A stretch of 64,000 bases of DNA from CBEULR01 sp965544035 (GTDB lineage: Bacteria > Bacillota > Desulfotomaculia > Desulfotomaculales > Desulforudaceae): assembly GCA_965544035.1 (NCBI GenBank), contig CBEULR010000003.1:127332-191331 (forward strand), written 5' to 3'. The notes under the pieces were generated by a model. The model was not told the origin of the DNA and searched no databases. It saw nothing but the letters and a program-made list of their open reading frames with translations. Each line of letters opens with the position of its first letter. The stretch's first letter is position 1. Positions 51,038-60,815 of this stretch are shown here, one piece after another. The position numbers and the translations under genes are program-made.

Positions 51038-52375
51038 TCAGCTGTCCAGCCGATTGATTAGGCTGACCAGGTCCTCGACCACCCGCATCATCAGCGCCTC
51101 ATCCTTGCCTTCGACCATCACCCGTACCAGCGGCTCGGTTCCCGACGGACGCACCAGGATCCGCCCCTGCCCGTTCAGCTCGAATTCGTGCCCGGCTATG
51201 GCGTCGGCGAGCAGAGGACTGGCCATCACCCGCTCCTTATCCTTCACCCGCACATTGTGCAGCACCTGCGGCAGGCGTTCCATCTTCGCGGCGAGCTCGG
51301 AAAGGGGTTTACCGGTGTCCGTCATCACCTTCAGCAGCTGCAGTCCGGTGATCACACCGTCGCCGGTGGTGGCGTAGTTCCCGAAAATGATGTGTCCGCT
51401 CTGCTCTCCGCCCAGGGTGGCGTTGCAGCGGAGCATCTCCTCCAAGACGTAGCGGTCGCCGACCTTGGTGGTCAGCACCTTGATCCCGGTCTCACGCAGG
51501 GCGATGTGCAGACCCAGATTGCTCATTACGGTGGTCACGAGGATATTCTCCCTCAGCGCACCGCGTTCCTGCAGATATCCGGCACAGATGACCATAATGT
51601 GGTCACCGTCCACGAGCCGGCCCTTCTCATCCACGGCGATAAGACGGTCGGCATCGCCGTCGTAGGCCAGGCCGATGTCGGCCCCCGCTTCAACAACAGC
51701 CTTCTGCAGCGATTCGGGATGGGTGGAACCGCAGTTCACATTGATATTGGTTCCGTCGGGATTGTCGTGAATCGAGACGACAATCGCGCCAAGGGTGCTA
51801 AACAGCCTCGGCGCCACAGTGCAGGCCGCACCGTTTGCACAGTCCAGTACAATCTTCAGACCGGCCAGTGTCTCCGGTCCGGTGCTTGCGGCGTAGCGGA
51901 TGTAGCGCTCCCGCGCATCGTCCACATCCCGCACCCGGCCGACTTCGGAGCCTTTCGGCAGGGGAAATGAGAAATTCGGGTCGAGAACCAGTTCTTCAAT
52001 CCGGCTTTCCAACTCGTCGGGAAGCTTATAACCGTTGGTTCCAAAGAACTTGATCCCGTTGTCCTCAAAGGGGTTATGCGAGGCCGAGATCACCACGCCT
52101 GCACCCGCTTCCAGCGCCCGGGTCAGGTAGGCCACCGCCGGGGTGGGTATGACTCCCACACGCAGGACGTCGACCCCGACCGAACAGATGCCGGCCACCA
52201 GCGCCGCCTCAAGCATGTCTCCCGACAGGCGGGTGTCGCGCCCGATGACGATGGAGCGGAGCCCTGTTTCACTGGTAAGGAGGAACGCCCCCGCCCGGCC
52301 CAGCTGAAAGGCCAGCTGCGGCGTAAGCTCGGTGTTGGCGACACCGCGGACACCGTCCGTCCCAAATAAACTCAT
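51038..52375 (-). CDS. glmM: Phosphoglucosamine mutase GlmM
   Basis: A 445-residue enzyme: N-terminal MSLFGTDGVRGVANTELTP, the phosphoserine loop VISASHNPFEDNGIKFFG, the metal loop AYDGDADRLIAVDEKG, the sugar loop GGEQSGH and the phosphate-binding C-terminal RPSGTEPLVRVMVEGK. It converts glucosamine-6-phosphate to glucosamine-1-phosphate. ATG 52375 is used; a TTG three codons earlier sits closer to the GGAGG site. It precedes the two glmS-type genes on the same strand. Confidence 0.96.
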   Translation of the reverse strand: MSLFGTDGVRGVANTELTPQLAFQLGRAGAFLLTSETGLRSIVIGRDTRLSGDMLEAALVAGICSVGVDVLRVGVIPTPAVAYLTRALEAGAGVVISASHNPFEDNGIKFFGTNGYKLPDELESRIEELVLDPNFSFPLPKGSEVGRVRDVDDARERYIRYAASTGPETLAGLKIVLDCANGAACTVAPRLFSTLGAIVVSIHDNPDGTNINVNCGSTHPESLQKAVVEAGADIGLAYDGDADRLIAVDEKGRLVDGDHIMVICAGYLQERGALRENILVTTVMSNLGLHIALRETGIKVLTTKVGDRYVLEEMLRCNATLGGEQSGHIIFGNYATTGDGVITGLQLLKVMTDTGKPLSELAAKMERLPQVLHNVRVKDKERVMASPLLADAIAGHEFELNGQGRILVRPSGTEPLVRVMVEGKDEALMMRVVEDLVSLINRLDS

Positions 52376-52520
52376 TGCCGGCAATAACACCTCCTCATCC
52401 TAATGTGGAAACTTTATCACAGATCAAGGTCGTGGACAATACTCCTAAAACTAGTATATGCACCACCTGGTAGGGGTGCGATGGCTGTATCTGGGTATGG
52501 AGACAGAAGAGGCGCCGTGG

Positions 52521-54128
52521 TTACAGCGCCTCTTCCTCGTTGGATTCTTCAGGTTGGTCTTCCTCAAGCTTGAGGATGCCGTAGGCCAGACTGTCGACCA
52601 GTGCCTGCCAGCTGGCCTCGATGATATTCGAGGAAACCCCGACCGTACCCCAGGATTTGCGCCCGTCGCCCGTCTCGATCAGCACCCGGACCACGGCTTC
52701 GGTGCCGGCCTTTTCATCCAGCACACGCACCTTGTAGTCGTTCAGCTTCATCCGGGCGATTTGCGGGTAAAACTCCTCCAGGGCCTTCCGCAGCGCGTTG
52801 TCCAGCGCGTTAACCGGCCCGTTTCCCTCGGCGGCGGTGTGCACCACCTGGTCGTTCACCCGGAGTTTGATCACCGCCTCGGACTGGACCACGTGGTCGT
52901 CCTTCATGTCGGTCAGCAGGCGCATGGCCTCCAGGACAAAGGGGCGCCGGTAACCGTCATAGGCCTTGCGCAGCAGCAGTTCCAGCGAACCCTCGGCCCC
53001 CTCGAACTGGAACCCTTGCGCCTCAAGCTCCTTCAGTTCGGCCAGGAGCCGCCGGCTCTCTTCGCCCTGGTCGCCGTTCACGTTCAGCTCCCGGAACTTG
53101 TAAACCAGGTTGGACAGTCCCGAAAGCTCGGAAACCAGAACACGGCGCTTGTTGCCCACCGTTTCGGGCGGGATGTGCTCATAGGTGTTGGCGTCCTTCA
53201 GGAGCGCGCTGACGTGAATGCCGCCCTTATGCGCGAAGGCGCTGGAGCCGACATAGGGCTGCCTGGGGTCGGGACTCAGATTGGCCAGTTCACTCACGTA
53301 CCGGGAGAGGTCGGACAGGTAAACCAGGTTCTCCCGGGGGATGGTGGACAGACCCTTCTTGAACGTCAGGTTCGGAATCACGACGCAGAGGTCGGCATTG
53401 CCGCACCGTTCGCCGTAACCGTTGACCGTGCCCTGCACCATTACGGCTCCGGCATCGACGGCCATCAGGCTGTTGGCCACGGCCACCCCGGAATCGTTGT
53501 GGGCGTGAATGCCCAGGGGAGCCCGGAGTGCCTGGCGCACCGCGGTCACGATCTCGCTGACCTCATTGGGCAGCGTCCCGCCGTTGGTGTCGCAGAGTAC
53601 GATGGTGTCCGCACCGGCCTCCTCCGCCGCCCGGAGCGTGGCCAGGGCGTATTCGGGCCGGTTCTTGTAGCCGTCGAAGAAGTGTTCGGCGTCATAGAAC
53701 ACTTCCAGGCCGTGAGCCTTCAGAAACGCCACGGACTGGCGGATCATGTTCAGGTTCTCTTCCAGCGTGGTATTCAGCGCCCGGAAGACGTGGAAATCCC
53801 AGCTCTTGCCGAAAACGGCGGCCGTGCGTACGCCCGACTCCAGCACCGAACGAAGGTTGACATCCTCCTCGGCAGCGATGCCTGCCCGCCGGGTGCTGCA
53901 AAAGGCGGTCAGGCGCGCGTGGCGGAAGCGGTGATTATGCATCCGCTTGAAAAACTCCATGTCCTTGGGGTTGGAACCGGGCCAACCCGCCTCAATATAA
54001 TGCACCCCGATCTTATCCAGCCGGCGTGCGATTCTGATCTTGTCTTCCAGAGAAAACGATATGCCCTCGGCTTGGGCTCCGTCGCGCAAGGTCGTATCGT
54101 AGATCTGGATTCTGTCCATATTTGCCAC
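52521..54128 (-). CDS. cimA: (R)-Citramalate synthase CimA
   Basis: A 535-residue member of the isopropylmalate synthase superfamily of the CimA type: IYDTTLRDGAQAEGISFSLE at the start, metal ligands in GIHAHNDSGVAVANS, GTVNGYGERCGNADL, the AFAHKGGIHVSALLK segment and a C-terminal regulatory domain. It condenses pyruvate and acetyl-CoA to citramalate, the threonine-independent route to 2-oxobutyrate and isoleucine. Last gene of the branched-chain operon. Start GTG 54128, or ATG 54119. Confidence 0.94.
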   Translation of the reverse strand: MANMDRIQIYDTTLRDGAQAEGISFSLEDKIRIARRLDKIGVHYIEAGWPGSNPKDMEFFKRMHNHRFRHARLTAFCSTRRAGIAAEEDVNLRSVLESGVRTAAVFGKSWDFHVFRALNTTLEENLNMIRQSVAFLKAHGLEVFYDAEHFFDGYKNRPEYALATLRAAEEAGADTIVLCDTNGGTLPNEVSEIVTAVRQALRAPLGIHAHNDSGVAVANSLMAVDAGAVMVQGTVNGYGERCGNADLCVVIPNLTFKKGLSTIPRENLVYLSDLSRYVSELANLSPDPRQPYVGSSAFAHKGGIHVSALLKDANTYEHIPPETVGNKRRVLVSELSGLSNLVYKFRELNVNGDQGEESRRLLAELKELEAQGFQFEGAEGSLELLLRKAYDGYRRPFVLEAMRLLTDMKDDHVVQSEAVIKLRVNDQVVHTAAEGNGPVNALDNALRKALEEFYPQIARMKLNDYKVRVLDEKAGTEAVVRVLIETGDGRKSWGTVGVSSNIIEASWQALVDSLAYGILKLEEDQPEESNEEEAL

Positions 54129-54154
54129 ACAATCCTTTAAAAATTGGTCAATTC

Positions 54155-54649
54155 CTATTTATGCAGCTTACGCTTGACGTGTTCAATAAGGCCGCCCGCA
54201 GCGATCACTTCCTGCATAAAAGGAGGAATCGGCTTGGCATGGTATTCCCTGCCGGTGGTCAGATTACGGATGGTACCGGTGCCGGCGTCCACCGCTACCC
54301 GGTCACCCTGACTGATGCCCTCCACCGCTTCGGCCGATTCCAGGATCGGCAGGCCGATGTTGAAAGCATTGCGGTAGAATATGCGGGCGAAGCTCTTGGC
54401 AATCACGCAGCTCACCCCGGCACCCTTGATGGCCAGGGGTGCGTGCTCACGTGATGAACCGCAGCCGAAGTTGGACCCGGCCACGATCAGGTCCTGCGGC
54501 GCAACGGCGGCGGCAAAACCGGCATCGGCGTCCTCCATACAGTGTTTGGCCAGTTCGGCCGGGTCCGATGTATTCAGGTAACGTGCCGGGATGATCTGGT
54601 CGGTGTCGATGTTGTCTCCGAACTTGTGCGCTTTTCCTTCCAACAGCAT
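54155..54649 (-). CDS. leuD: 3-Isopropylmalate dehydratase small subunit LeuD
   Basis: A 164-residue swivel-domain subunit with the substrate motif GSNFGCGSSREHAPLAI and the start GKAHKFGDNIDTDQIIPARY. Together with LeuC it isomerises isopropylmalate and probably also citramalate. Its ATG follows the leuC stop with no gap, so translation is coupled. Confidence 0.96.
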   Translation of the reverse strand: MLLEGKAHKFGDNIDTDQIIPARYLNTSDPAELAKHCMEDADAGFAAAVAPQDLIVAGSNFGCGSSREHAPLAIKGAGVSCVIAKSFARIFYRNAFNIGLPILESAEAVEGISQGDRVAVDAGTGTIRNLTTGREYHAKPIPPFMQEVIAAGGLIEHVKRKLHK

Positions 54650-55912
54650 CTATATCACCTCTTCCGGGTGGGCGATGCGGCCCATCACTGCCGAAGCGGC
54701 GGCCACTGCGGGGCCGGCCAGGTAAACCTCGCTCTCGGGGTGTCCCATCCGGCCGACGAAGTTCCGGTTGGTCGTGGCCACAGCACGTTCGCCCCGGGCC
54801 AGAATCCCCATATGCCCGCCCAGACACGGCCCGCACGTGGGCGTGCTGACGGCACCGCCCGCCTCTATGAAGATCTCCAGCAGCCCTTCCTTCATTGCCT
54901 GCAGGTAGATGGCCTGGGTGCCCGGGATGACGATTAGCCGTACCCGGGAGTCCACCTTGCGTCCTTTCAGCAGGCCGGCGGCTACGCGGAGATCCTCGAG
55001 CCGCCCGTTGGTGCAGCTGCCGATGACCACCTGGTCGATCCGCACGTCGGTGGCCCGCGTCACCGCCCTGGTGTTGTCGGGCAGGTGCGGGAAGGCCACC
55101 TGGGGCTCGATCTGGGAAACGTCATAGGTTACCGTCCTCGCGTACCGTGCGTCCGGGTCGCTCTCATAGAACTTCCACGACCGTTGGGCACGGTCGTACA
55201 TATACTCGGCCGTCGTCTGGTCGGGGGGCACGATCCCGTTCTTGGCCCCGGCCTCGATCGCCATGTTACACATGGTGAACCGGCCGTCCATCGACAGATT
55301 CCTGATCACCGGACCGGTAAACTCCATAGCCATGTAGCGGGCGCCCTCCACCCCAATATCGCCGATGGTGTAGAGGATCAGGTCCTTGCCGCCCACCCAC
55401 TTGGGCAGGTCACCCTCGTATACGAACTTGATCGACTCGGGCACCTTGAACCAGGTCTCGCCCAGGGCCATCGCCGCCGCCAGGTCGGTGCTGCCGACGC
55501 CGGTGGCGAACGCCCCCAGCGCTCCGTAGGTGCAGGTGTGCGAGTCGGCACCGATGATCACGTCGCCGGGGACAACCAGTCCCTGCTCGGGCAACAGGCA
55601 GTGCTCGATACCCATCCGGCCCACCTCGAAATAGTGCACCAGTTCTTGGGCGCGCGCGAACTCGCGCACCTGCTTGGCCTGTTCGGCCGACTTGATGTCC
55701 TTGTTCGGTGTGAAGTGATCGGGCACCAGATACACCCGTTCCGGATCGAATACACGCTCCACGCCGATCTTCTCGAACTCCCGGATGGCCAGCGGAGCCG
55801 TGATGTCGTTCCCCAGTACGGCGTCCACCCGGCAGGAGATCAGTTCGCCGGGTTCCACCCGCTCACGCCCGGCGTGCCGGGCCAGTATTTTCTCGGTGAT
55901 GGTCATTCCCAT
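54650..55912 (-). CDS. leuC: 3-Isopropylmalate dehydratase large subunit LeuC
   Basis: The 420-residue protein is of the short prokaryotic LeuC/HacA type. The 4Fe-4S cluster ligands are in GADSHTCTYGALG, GSCTNGRLEDLR and PTCGPCLGGHMG. It acts with LeuD in leucine synthesis and in the citramalate route. Begins nine bases after the leuA stop region. Confidence 0.96.
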   Translation of the reverse strand: MGMTITEKILARHAGRERVEPGELISCRVDAVLGNDITAPLAIREFEKIGVERVFDPERVYLVPDHFTPNKDIKSAEQAKQVREFARAQELVHYFEVGRMGIEHCLLPEQGLVVPGDVIIGADSHTCTYGALGAFATGVGSTDLAAAMALGETWFKVPESIKFVYEGDLPKWVGGKDLILYTIGDIGVEGARYMAMEFTGPVIRNLSMDGRFTMCNMAIEAGAKNGIVPPDQTTAEYMYDRAQRSWKFYESDPDARYARTVTYDVSQIEPQVAFPHLPDNTRAVTRATDVRIDQVVIGSCTNGRLEDLRVAAGLLKGRKVDSRVRLIVIPGTQAIYLQAMKEGLLEIFIEAGGAVSTPTCGPCLGGHMGILARGERAVATTNRNFVGRMGHPESEVYLAGPAVAAASAVMGRIAHPEEVI

Positions 55913-55920
55913 TGCTCATC

Positions 55921-57483
55921 CTACTCCCGTTCTAACTTGTCCTGCTCCCGTAACAAGTCTTGTTTGCGGGACTTCCGGTCGTAAACGATCTTGTTCAACA
56001 CATTTATGTAGGCGCGGGCGCTGGCCTCAAGCACGTCGGTACTGATGCCGCGTCCGGTGAACACCTTCTGATTCTCGTCCGATAGCTTCAAGGTCACGTT
56101 GGCCAGGGCATCGGTTCCGCCGGTTACGGCGTCGATCACGTAGCTCACCAGGTCGTAGCGCATATCGGTGGCCTTCTCGATTGCCTTGAAGATGGCATCG
56201 ACCGGACCGTTGCCGCAGGCCGCCTCCTGTATGAACTCGCCTTCAATCAGCAGACCGATAACGGCAGTCGGCTTCACGGTGGTACCCGAGAAGATGTGCA
56301 GGTAATCCAGCTCATAGGTGGTCGGAACCTGACGGATCTGCTCCTCGACGATGGCCTCCAGGTCCTCATTGCTGATCTGTTTCTTGGTATCGGCCAGCTC
56401 CTTGAAGCGGACAAACGCCTTATCCAGTTCCTCGGGTGTCAGGCTGAAACCCATCTCCGCCAGCCGTTCCCGGAAGGCATGCCGCCCGGAATGCTTCCCG
56501 AGCACCAGACTGGTGTCGGTAATACCGACCATTGCCGGATTCATGATCTCGTATGTGGTCCGCTCCTTCAGCACTCCGTCCTGATGAATTCCGGACTCGT
56601 GCAGGAAGGCGTTTTTCCCGACCACAGCCTTGTTAAACTGCACCGGCATGCCGGTCAGCGTGCTCACCAGTTTCGACGTGCGGTAGATCTCTTCCGTCTT
56701 GATCCCGGTTTCAATCTTGAACCGCTCACGGTGCGTGTAAAGGGTCATTATAACTTCCTCGAGGGCGGTGTTGCCGGCCCGCTCTCCGATACCGTTGATG
56801 GTGCCTTCCACCTGACGGGCACCGTTCCGCACGGCGGCGATGGAGTTGGCCGAGGCCAGCCCCAGATCATTGTGACAATGCACGCTGACCACCACGTTCT
56901 CGATACCGGGCGTATTCTCGCATACCTTGCGAATGAATTCCCCGTACTCGTCGGGCGTGGCGTAACCCACCGTGTCCGGCACGTTCACCACGGTAGCCCC
57001 GGCCTTGATGGCGGCAGCCAGCACCTGATACAGGTATTCCGGATCGGAACGGTAAGCGTCCTCGGCCGAGAATTCAACGTCGGACGTATACTTTTTCGCC
57101 CTGGCCACGGCGGCTGCCGCCGCCTCCAGCACCTCTTCCCGGCTTTTCCGCAGTTTGTACTGCAGATGGATATCCGAGGTGGCGATGAAGGTGTGGATCC
57201 GCGGCTGCTCGGCCTCCCGGATTGCCTCCCAGGCACGGTCGATATCCTGGAAATTGGCCCGGGCCAGCGCCGCCACCGTCACGCCCCGCACTTCACGGGC
57301 CACGGCCTGTACACCGCGAAAATCGCCCTCCGATGCCACCGGGAAGCCGGCTTCGATGATATCCACACCCAGTCTCGCCAATTGGCGAGCAATCTGCAGT
57401 TTCTCATGAATGTTCAGACTCACCCCCGGCGATTGTTCGCCGTCACGCAGGGTGGTGTCAAATATATACAAACGATCAGCCAC
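55921..57483 (-). CDS. leuA: 2-Isopropylmalate synthase LeuA
   Basis: A 520-residue enzyme: IFDTTLRDGEQSPGVSLNIH, metal-binding SVHCHNDLGLASANS, GTINGIGERAGNTALEE and the C-terminal leucine-binding regulatory domain (ATDMRYDLVSYVIDAVTGG). It commits 2-oxoisovalerate to leucine and is expected to be leucine-inhibited. GTG 57483 has GGGAGG 7 bases upstream. A dispersed repeat lies between it and ilvC. Confidence 0.96.
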   Translation of the reverse strand: MADRLYIFDTTLRDGEQSPGVSLNIHEKLQIARQLARLGVDIIEAGFPVASEGDFRGVQAVAREVRGVTVAALARANFQDIDRAWEAIREAEQPRIHTFIATSDIHLQYKLRKSREEVLEAAAAAVARAKKYTSDVEFSAEDAYRSDPEYLYQVLAAAIKAGATVVNVPDTVGYATPDEYGEFIRKVCENTPGIENVVVSVHCHNDLGLASANSIAAVRNGARQVEGTINGIGERAGNTALEEVIMTLYTHRERFKIETGIKTEEIYRTSKLVSTLTGMPVQFNKAVVGKNAFLHESGIHQDGVLKERTTYEIMNPAMVGITDTSLVLGKHSGRHAFRERLAEMGFSLTPEELDKAFVRFKELADTKKQISNEDLEAIVEEQIRQVPTTYELDYLHIFSGTTVKPTAVIGLLIEGEFIQEAACGNGPVDAIFKAIEKATDMRYDLVSYVIDAVTGGTDALANVTLKLSDENQKVFTGRGISTDVLEASARAYINVLNKIVYDRKSRKQDLLREQDKLERE

Positions 57484-57522
57484 GATCCCGCCTCCCCAAC
57501 GGGGACAGTTTTTCCGCCACTT

Positions 57523-57545
57523 TTTAAATAAGTGTCCTGCCCCCC
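57523..57545. repeat. Dispersed short repeat, copy 3
   Basis: TTTAAATAAGTGTCCTGCCC, in the ilvC-leuA gap, matches copies at 18025 (inverse) and 23296. Just before it lies GGGGACAGTTTTTCC, another common repeat end. Confidence 0.45.
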
Positions 57546-57579
57546 TTTTTTGACGTGCTTACTAACGACCAACCACCAA

Positions 57580-58575
57580 CTACTCCGACTTCAGCCACGG
57601 CATCATCTTGCGCAGTTCGGCCCCGACCTCTTCGATCAGGTGCTCGCGTTCACGGCGCCGCGTGGCATTGAAGAACGGGCGGTTGGCCTGGTTCTCCAGA
57701 ATCCACTCCTTGGCGAAACTGCCGTCCTGGATCTCGGCCAGCACCTGCCGCATCTCCTCACGCACATCATCGTTGATAATCCGGGGGCCGGACCAGTAGT
57801 CGCCGAATTCGGCGGTATTGCTGACGTTGTTGCGCATCTTGGTCAGGCCGCCCTCATTGATCAGGTCGACGATCAGTTTGAGCTCGTGCAGGCATTCGAA
57901 GTAGGCCATCTCGGGCGAATAGCCGGCCTCGACCAAAGTCTCGAACCCGGCCTTGATCAGCTCACTCACGCCGCCGCAGAGCACACACTGTTCGCCAAAC
58001 AGGTCGGTCTCGGTCTCCTCCTGGAAGGTGGTCTCGAAAACGCCGGCGCGGGTGCAGCCGATAGCCTTCGCATAGGCCAAGGCCAAATCCTTGGCCTTGC
58101 CGGTGGCATCCTGATAGACCGCAATCAGGCCGGGCACGCCGTTTCCTTCAACGTACAGCCGGCGCACCATCCGTCCCGGGCTCTTGGGCGCAACCATGAA
58201 CACATCGACATCCTTCGGGGGCACGATCTGACCGTAGTGGATGTTAAAGCCGTGCGAAAACATCAGCGCTTTACCGCTGGTCAGGTTGGGCTCAATCTCG
58301 GCCTTGTAGACCCGGGCCTGAACCTCGTCCGGAATCAGGATCTGCACAATATCGGCCGCCGCGGCCGCCTCACTTACGGGGAGTACGGTCAAACCCGCGG
58401 CCTCCGCCGCCTCGCCGTTCGCACTGCCCGGACGCAAGCCGACCACCACATCGACGCCGCTGTCCTTCAGGTTCTGCGCCTGGGCGTGTCCCTGACTGCC
58501 GTAACCGATTACGGCCACCTTTTTCCCCTGGAGCAGTTCCAGATTAGCATCTGCATCATAGTATACTTTCGCCAT
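57580..58575 (-). CDS. ilvC: Ketol-acid reductoisomerase IlvC
   Basis: A 331-residue class I enzyme: GYGSQGHAQAQNLKDSGVDV is the NADPH-binding loop, followed by VAPKSPGRMVRRLY and the C-terminal knotted domain with metal-binding Glu in ETDLFGEQCVLCGGVSELIK. It converts acetolactates to dihydroxy acids. GAGGAGG lies 8 bases before ATG 58575. Starts two bases after the ilvN stop. Confidence 0.97.
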   Translation of the reverse strand: MAKVYYDADANLELLQGKKVAVIGYGSQGHAQAQNLKDSGVDVVVGLRPGSANGEAAEAAGLTVLPVSEAAAAADIVQILIPDEVQARVYKAEIEPNLTSGKALMFSHGFNIHYGQIVPPKDVDVFMVAPKSPGRMVRRLYVEGNGVPGLIAVYQDATGKAKDLALAYAKAIGCTRAGVFETTFQEETETDLFGEQCVLCGGVSELIKAGFETLVEAGYSPEMAYFECLHELKLIVDLINEGGLTKMRNNVSNTAEFGDYWSGPRIINDDVREEMRQVLAEIQDGSFAKEWILENQANRPFFNATRRREREHLIEEVGAELRKMMPWLKSE

Positions 58576-58577
58576 TT

Positions 58578-59081
58578 CTAGTCCTCCTCATATTCGGCCG
58601 CCGTCACGCTGCCGCGCAACAGGGCGATTTTACCGGTACGCACCATCTCCCGGACACCGAACGGCTTCAGGGCGTCCTCGATCGCGTTGATCTTGCCTTG
58701 ATCCCCTGTGGCCTCCACGATCAGGCTGTCCTGACTGACGTCCACTATCCGGGCACGGAAGATGTCGACGATCTGCATGATTTCCCCCCGAGCGGCGGTA
58801 TCGGCGCTAACCTTGATCAGGATCAGTTCCCGATCGACGCTGGGCTTGCTGCTGATGTCCAGCACCTTGATCACGTCCACCAGTTTGCGCAGCTGCCGCA
58901 CGACCTGCTGGAGTATGGCCTCATCGCCTTGAACCACGATCGTCATCCGGGAAACCCGGGGATTGTCGGTAGTGCTCACCGCCAGACTGTCAATGTTGTA
59001 ACCCCGGCGGCTGAACAGCCCGGCGACACGTGCCAGAACACCGGGATTATTCTCTACTAACACGGATAGGGTACTGCGCAC
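58578..59081 (-). CDS. ilvN: Acetolactate synthase regulatory subunit IlvN/IlvH
   Basis: A 167-residue protein with an ACT domain (TLSVLVENNPGVLARVAGLF) and the usual C-terminal domain (IEDALKPFGVREMVRTGKIA). It stimulates IlvB and gives valine feedback inhibition. GTG 59081 has GGAGG 7 bases upstream. Confidence 0.95.
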   Translation of the reverse strand: MRSTLSVLVENNPGVLARVAGLFSRRGYNIDSLAVSTTDNPRVSRMTIVVQGDEAILQQVVRQLRKLVDVIKVLDISSKPSVDRELILIKVSADTAARGEIMQIVDIFRARIVDVSQDSLIVEATGDQGKINAIEDALKPFGVREMVRTGKIALLRGSVTAAEYEED

Positions 59082-59138
59082 GGGATGACCTCCTAAGTCC
59101 GATGCTTAGCGTTTCCGAAAGGCACCGGAGAAATAATG

Positions 59139-60794
59139 TTAACCAAGCATCTTGTTGATCGCCTCTCCCGGAGGCACCATCGGCGTAACGTTCTCCTCAG
59201 GTTCGATGATGAAGTCCATAAAGACGGGCTTGCTGGAGGCGATCGCCTGTTCCAGTGCCGGCCGAATTCCGGCGTTCTCGGTGATCTTGATGCCCTCGGC
59301 CCCGTAAGCCTCGGCCACCTTCACAAATTCGGGGTTTTCGAGCTTGGTGTACGAGTAGCGCCGGTTGTAGAACAGCTCCTGCCACTGGCGCACCATGCCG
59401 AGATACCCGTTGTTCAAAATGGCCACGTTCACCGGCAGTTCATAGTTCACTGCGGTGGCCAGTTCCTGAATGTTCATCTGGATGCTGCCGTCACCGGCGA
59501 TGTCGAACACCAGTTCGTCCGGGCAGGCTACCTGCGCACCGATGGCCGCCGGAAAACCGAAGCCCATCGTGCCCAGCCCGCCCGAAGTGATGAACGAGCG
59601 CGGCCTGGTAAAGGTGTAGTACTGGGCGGCCCACATCTGGTTCTGGCCGACCTCGGTCGCGATCAGGGCGTTCCCCTCCGTCAGGTCGGACAGTTCGCGG
59701 ATGATGGCCTGCGGGCGCATACCCTCTTTGCTGTACTGCAGCGGGTACTCCCGCTTCCAGGCCTGCACCTTCTTACCCCATTCGGGGTCCGGGCGCACCT
59801 CCAGTACCTCCAGGAGCTGATTCAGCACGGCTTTGACATCGCCGTTGACCGGGTAATCCACCCGGACGTTCTTGCCCATTTCGGCCGGGTCGATATCAAT
59901 ATGAATGACCTTCGCCTCCGGCGCAAAGCTTTCCACCTTACCGGTCACCCGGTCGTCGAAGCGTGCCCCGACGGCGATCAGAAGATCGCACTCATAGACT
60001 GTATAGTTGGCGTACCGGGCACCATGCATCCCAAGCATGCCCAGGGACAGCGGATGATTCCCCGGGAAACCGCCCAGCCCCATCAGCGTGGTGGCCACCG
60101 GGGCCATAATCATCTCGGCCAGTCGCTGCAGTTCGGCGCTCGCGCCCGAGTTCACGACGCCGCCCCCGGCATAGATCACCGGCCGGCGGGAGGCGGCAAT
60201 AGCCTTGGCCGCCGCCAGCACCTGTTTCGGATCGGCCTTGTACGGCGGACGATATCCTCTCTTATAAACCGGACCCGGATCGGTGTACTCGGTGGTCCCG
60301 GCCGAAACATCTTTCGGGATGTCGACCAGTACCGGACCGGGCCGTCCGGTGGTGGCGATGTGGAAGGCTTCCTTGATGATGCGGGCCAGGTCGTCAATAT
60401 CCCGCACCAGAAAATTGTGCTTGGTCACCGGCATAGTGATACCGGTGATGTCCGCTTCCTGAAAGGAATCCTTGCCCAGCAGGGACGTGGCCACCTGCCC
60501 GGTGAACGCGACCATCGGCACCGAATCCATCATGGCGTTGGTGATGCCGGTGACCAGATTGGTGGCGCCGGGCCCCGAGGTCGCCAGACAGACACCCGGT
60601 TTTCCGGTGACGCGCGCGTAGCCGTCGGCGGCGTGCGCCGCAGCCTGCTCGTGCCTGGTCAGAATGTGGGTAATGTCGGCATCGTAGAGAGCGTCATAAA
60701 TGGGCAGCACCGCACCGCCGGGGTAACCGAAGATGGTATCCACACCCTGCTCTTTCAAGCATTCGATCAGTATTTGTCCTCCGCTTAACAACAA
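59139..60794 (-). CDS. ilvB: Acetolactate synthase catalytic subunit IlvB
   Basis: About 551 residues with FGYPGGAVLPIYDALY, the catalytic Glu of RHEQAAAHAADGYARV, FAD region, and the TPP motif GDGSIQMNIQELATA to LNNGYLGMVRQWQELF. It condenses pyruvate to acetolactate or with 2-oxobutyrate to acetohydroxybutyrate. Several TTG codons begin the frame; TTG 60794 has GGGAG 9 bases upstream and is preferred to 60803. Confidence 0.96.
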   Translation of the reverse strand: MLLSGGQILIECLKEQGVDTIFGYPGGAVLPIYDALYDADITHILTRHEQAAAHAADGYARVTGKPGVCLATSGPGATNLVTGITNAMMDSVPMVAFTGQVATSLLGKDSFQEADITGITMPVTKHNFLVRDIDDLARIIKEAFHIATTGRPGPVLVDIPKDVSAGTTEYTDPGPVYKRGYRPPYKADPKQVLAAAKAIAASRRPVIYAGGGVVNSGASAELQRLAEMIMAPVATTLMGLGGFPGNHPLSLGMLGMHGARYANYTVYECDLLIAVGARFDDRVTGKVESFAPEAKVIHIDIDPAEMGKNVRVDYPVNGDVKAVLNQLLEVLEVRPDPEWGKKVQAWKREYPLQYSKEGMRPQAIIRELSDLTEGNALIATEVGQNQMWAAQYYTFTRPRSFITSGGLGTMGFGFPAAIGAQVACPDELVFDIAGDGSIQMNIQELATAVNYELPVNVAILNNGYLGMVRQWQELFYNRRYSYTKLENPEFVKVAEAYGAEGIKITENAGIRPALEQAIASSKPVFMDFIIEPEENVTPMVPPGEAINKMLG

Positions 60795-60815
60795 AACTCT
60801 CAACTCCCACGAGCA

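Noticed and set aside
52458..54140. 560-codon plus-strand open frame
   Set aside because: Antisense image of cimA caused by codon bias; no ribosome site and no family similarity seen.
59136..60788. 550-codon plus-strand open frame
   Set aside because: Antisense image of ilvB.
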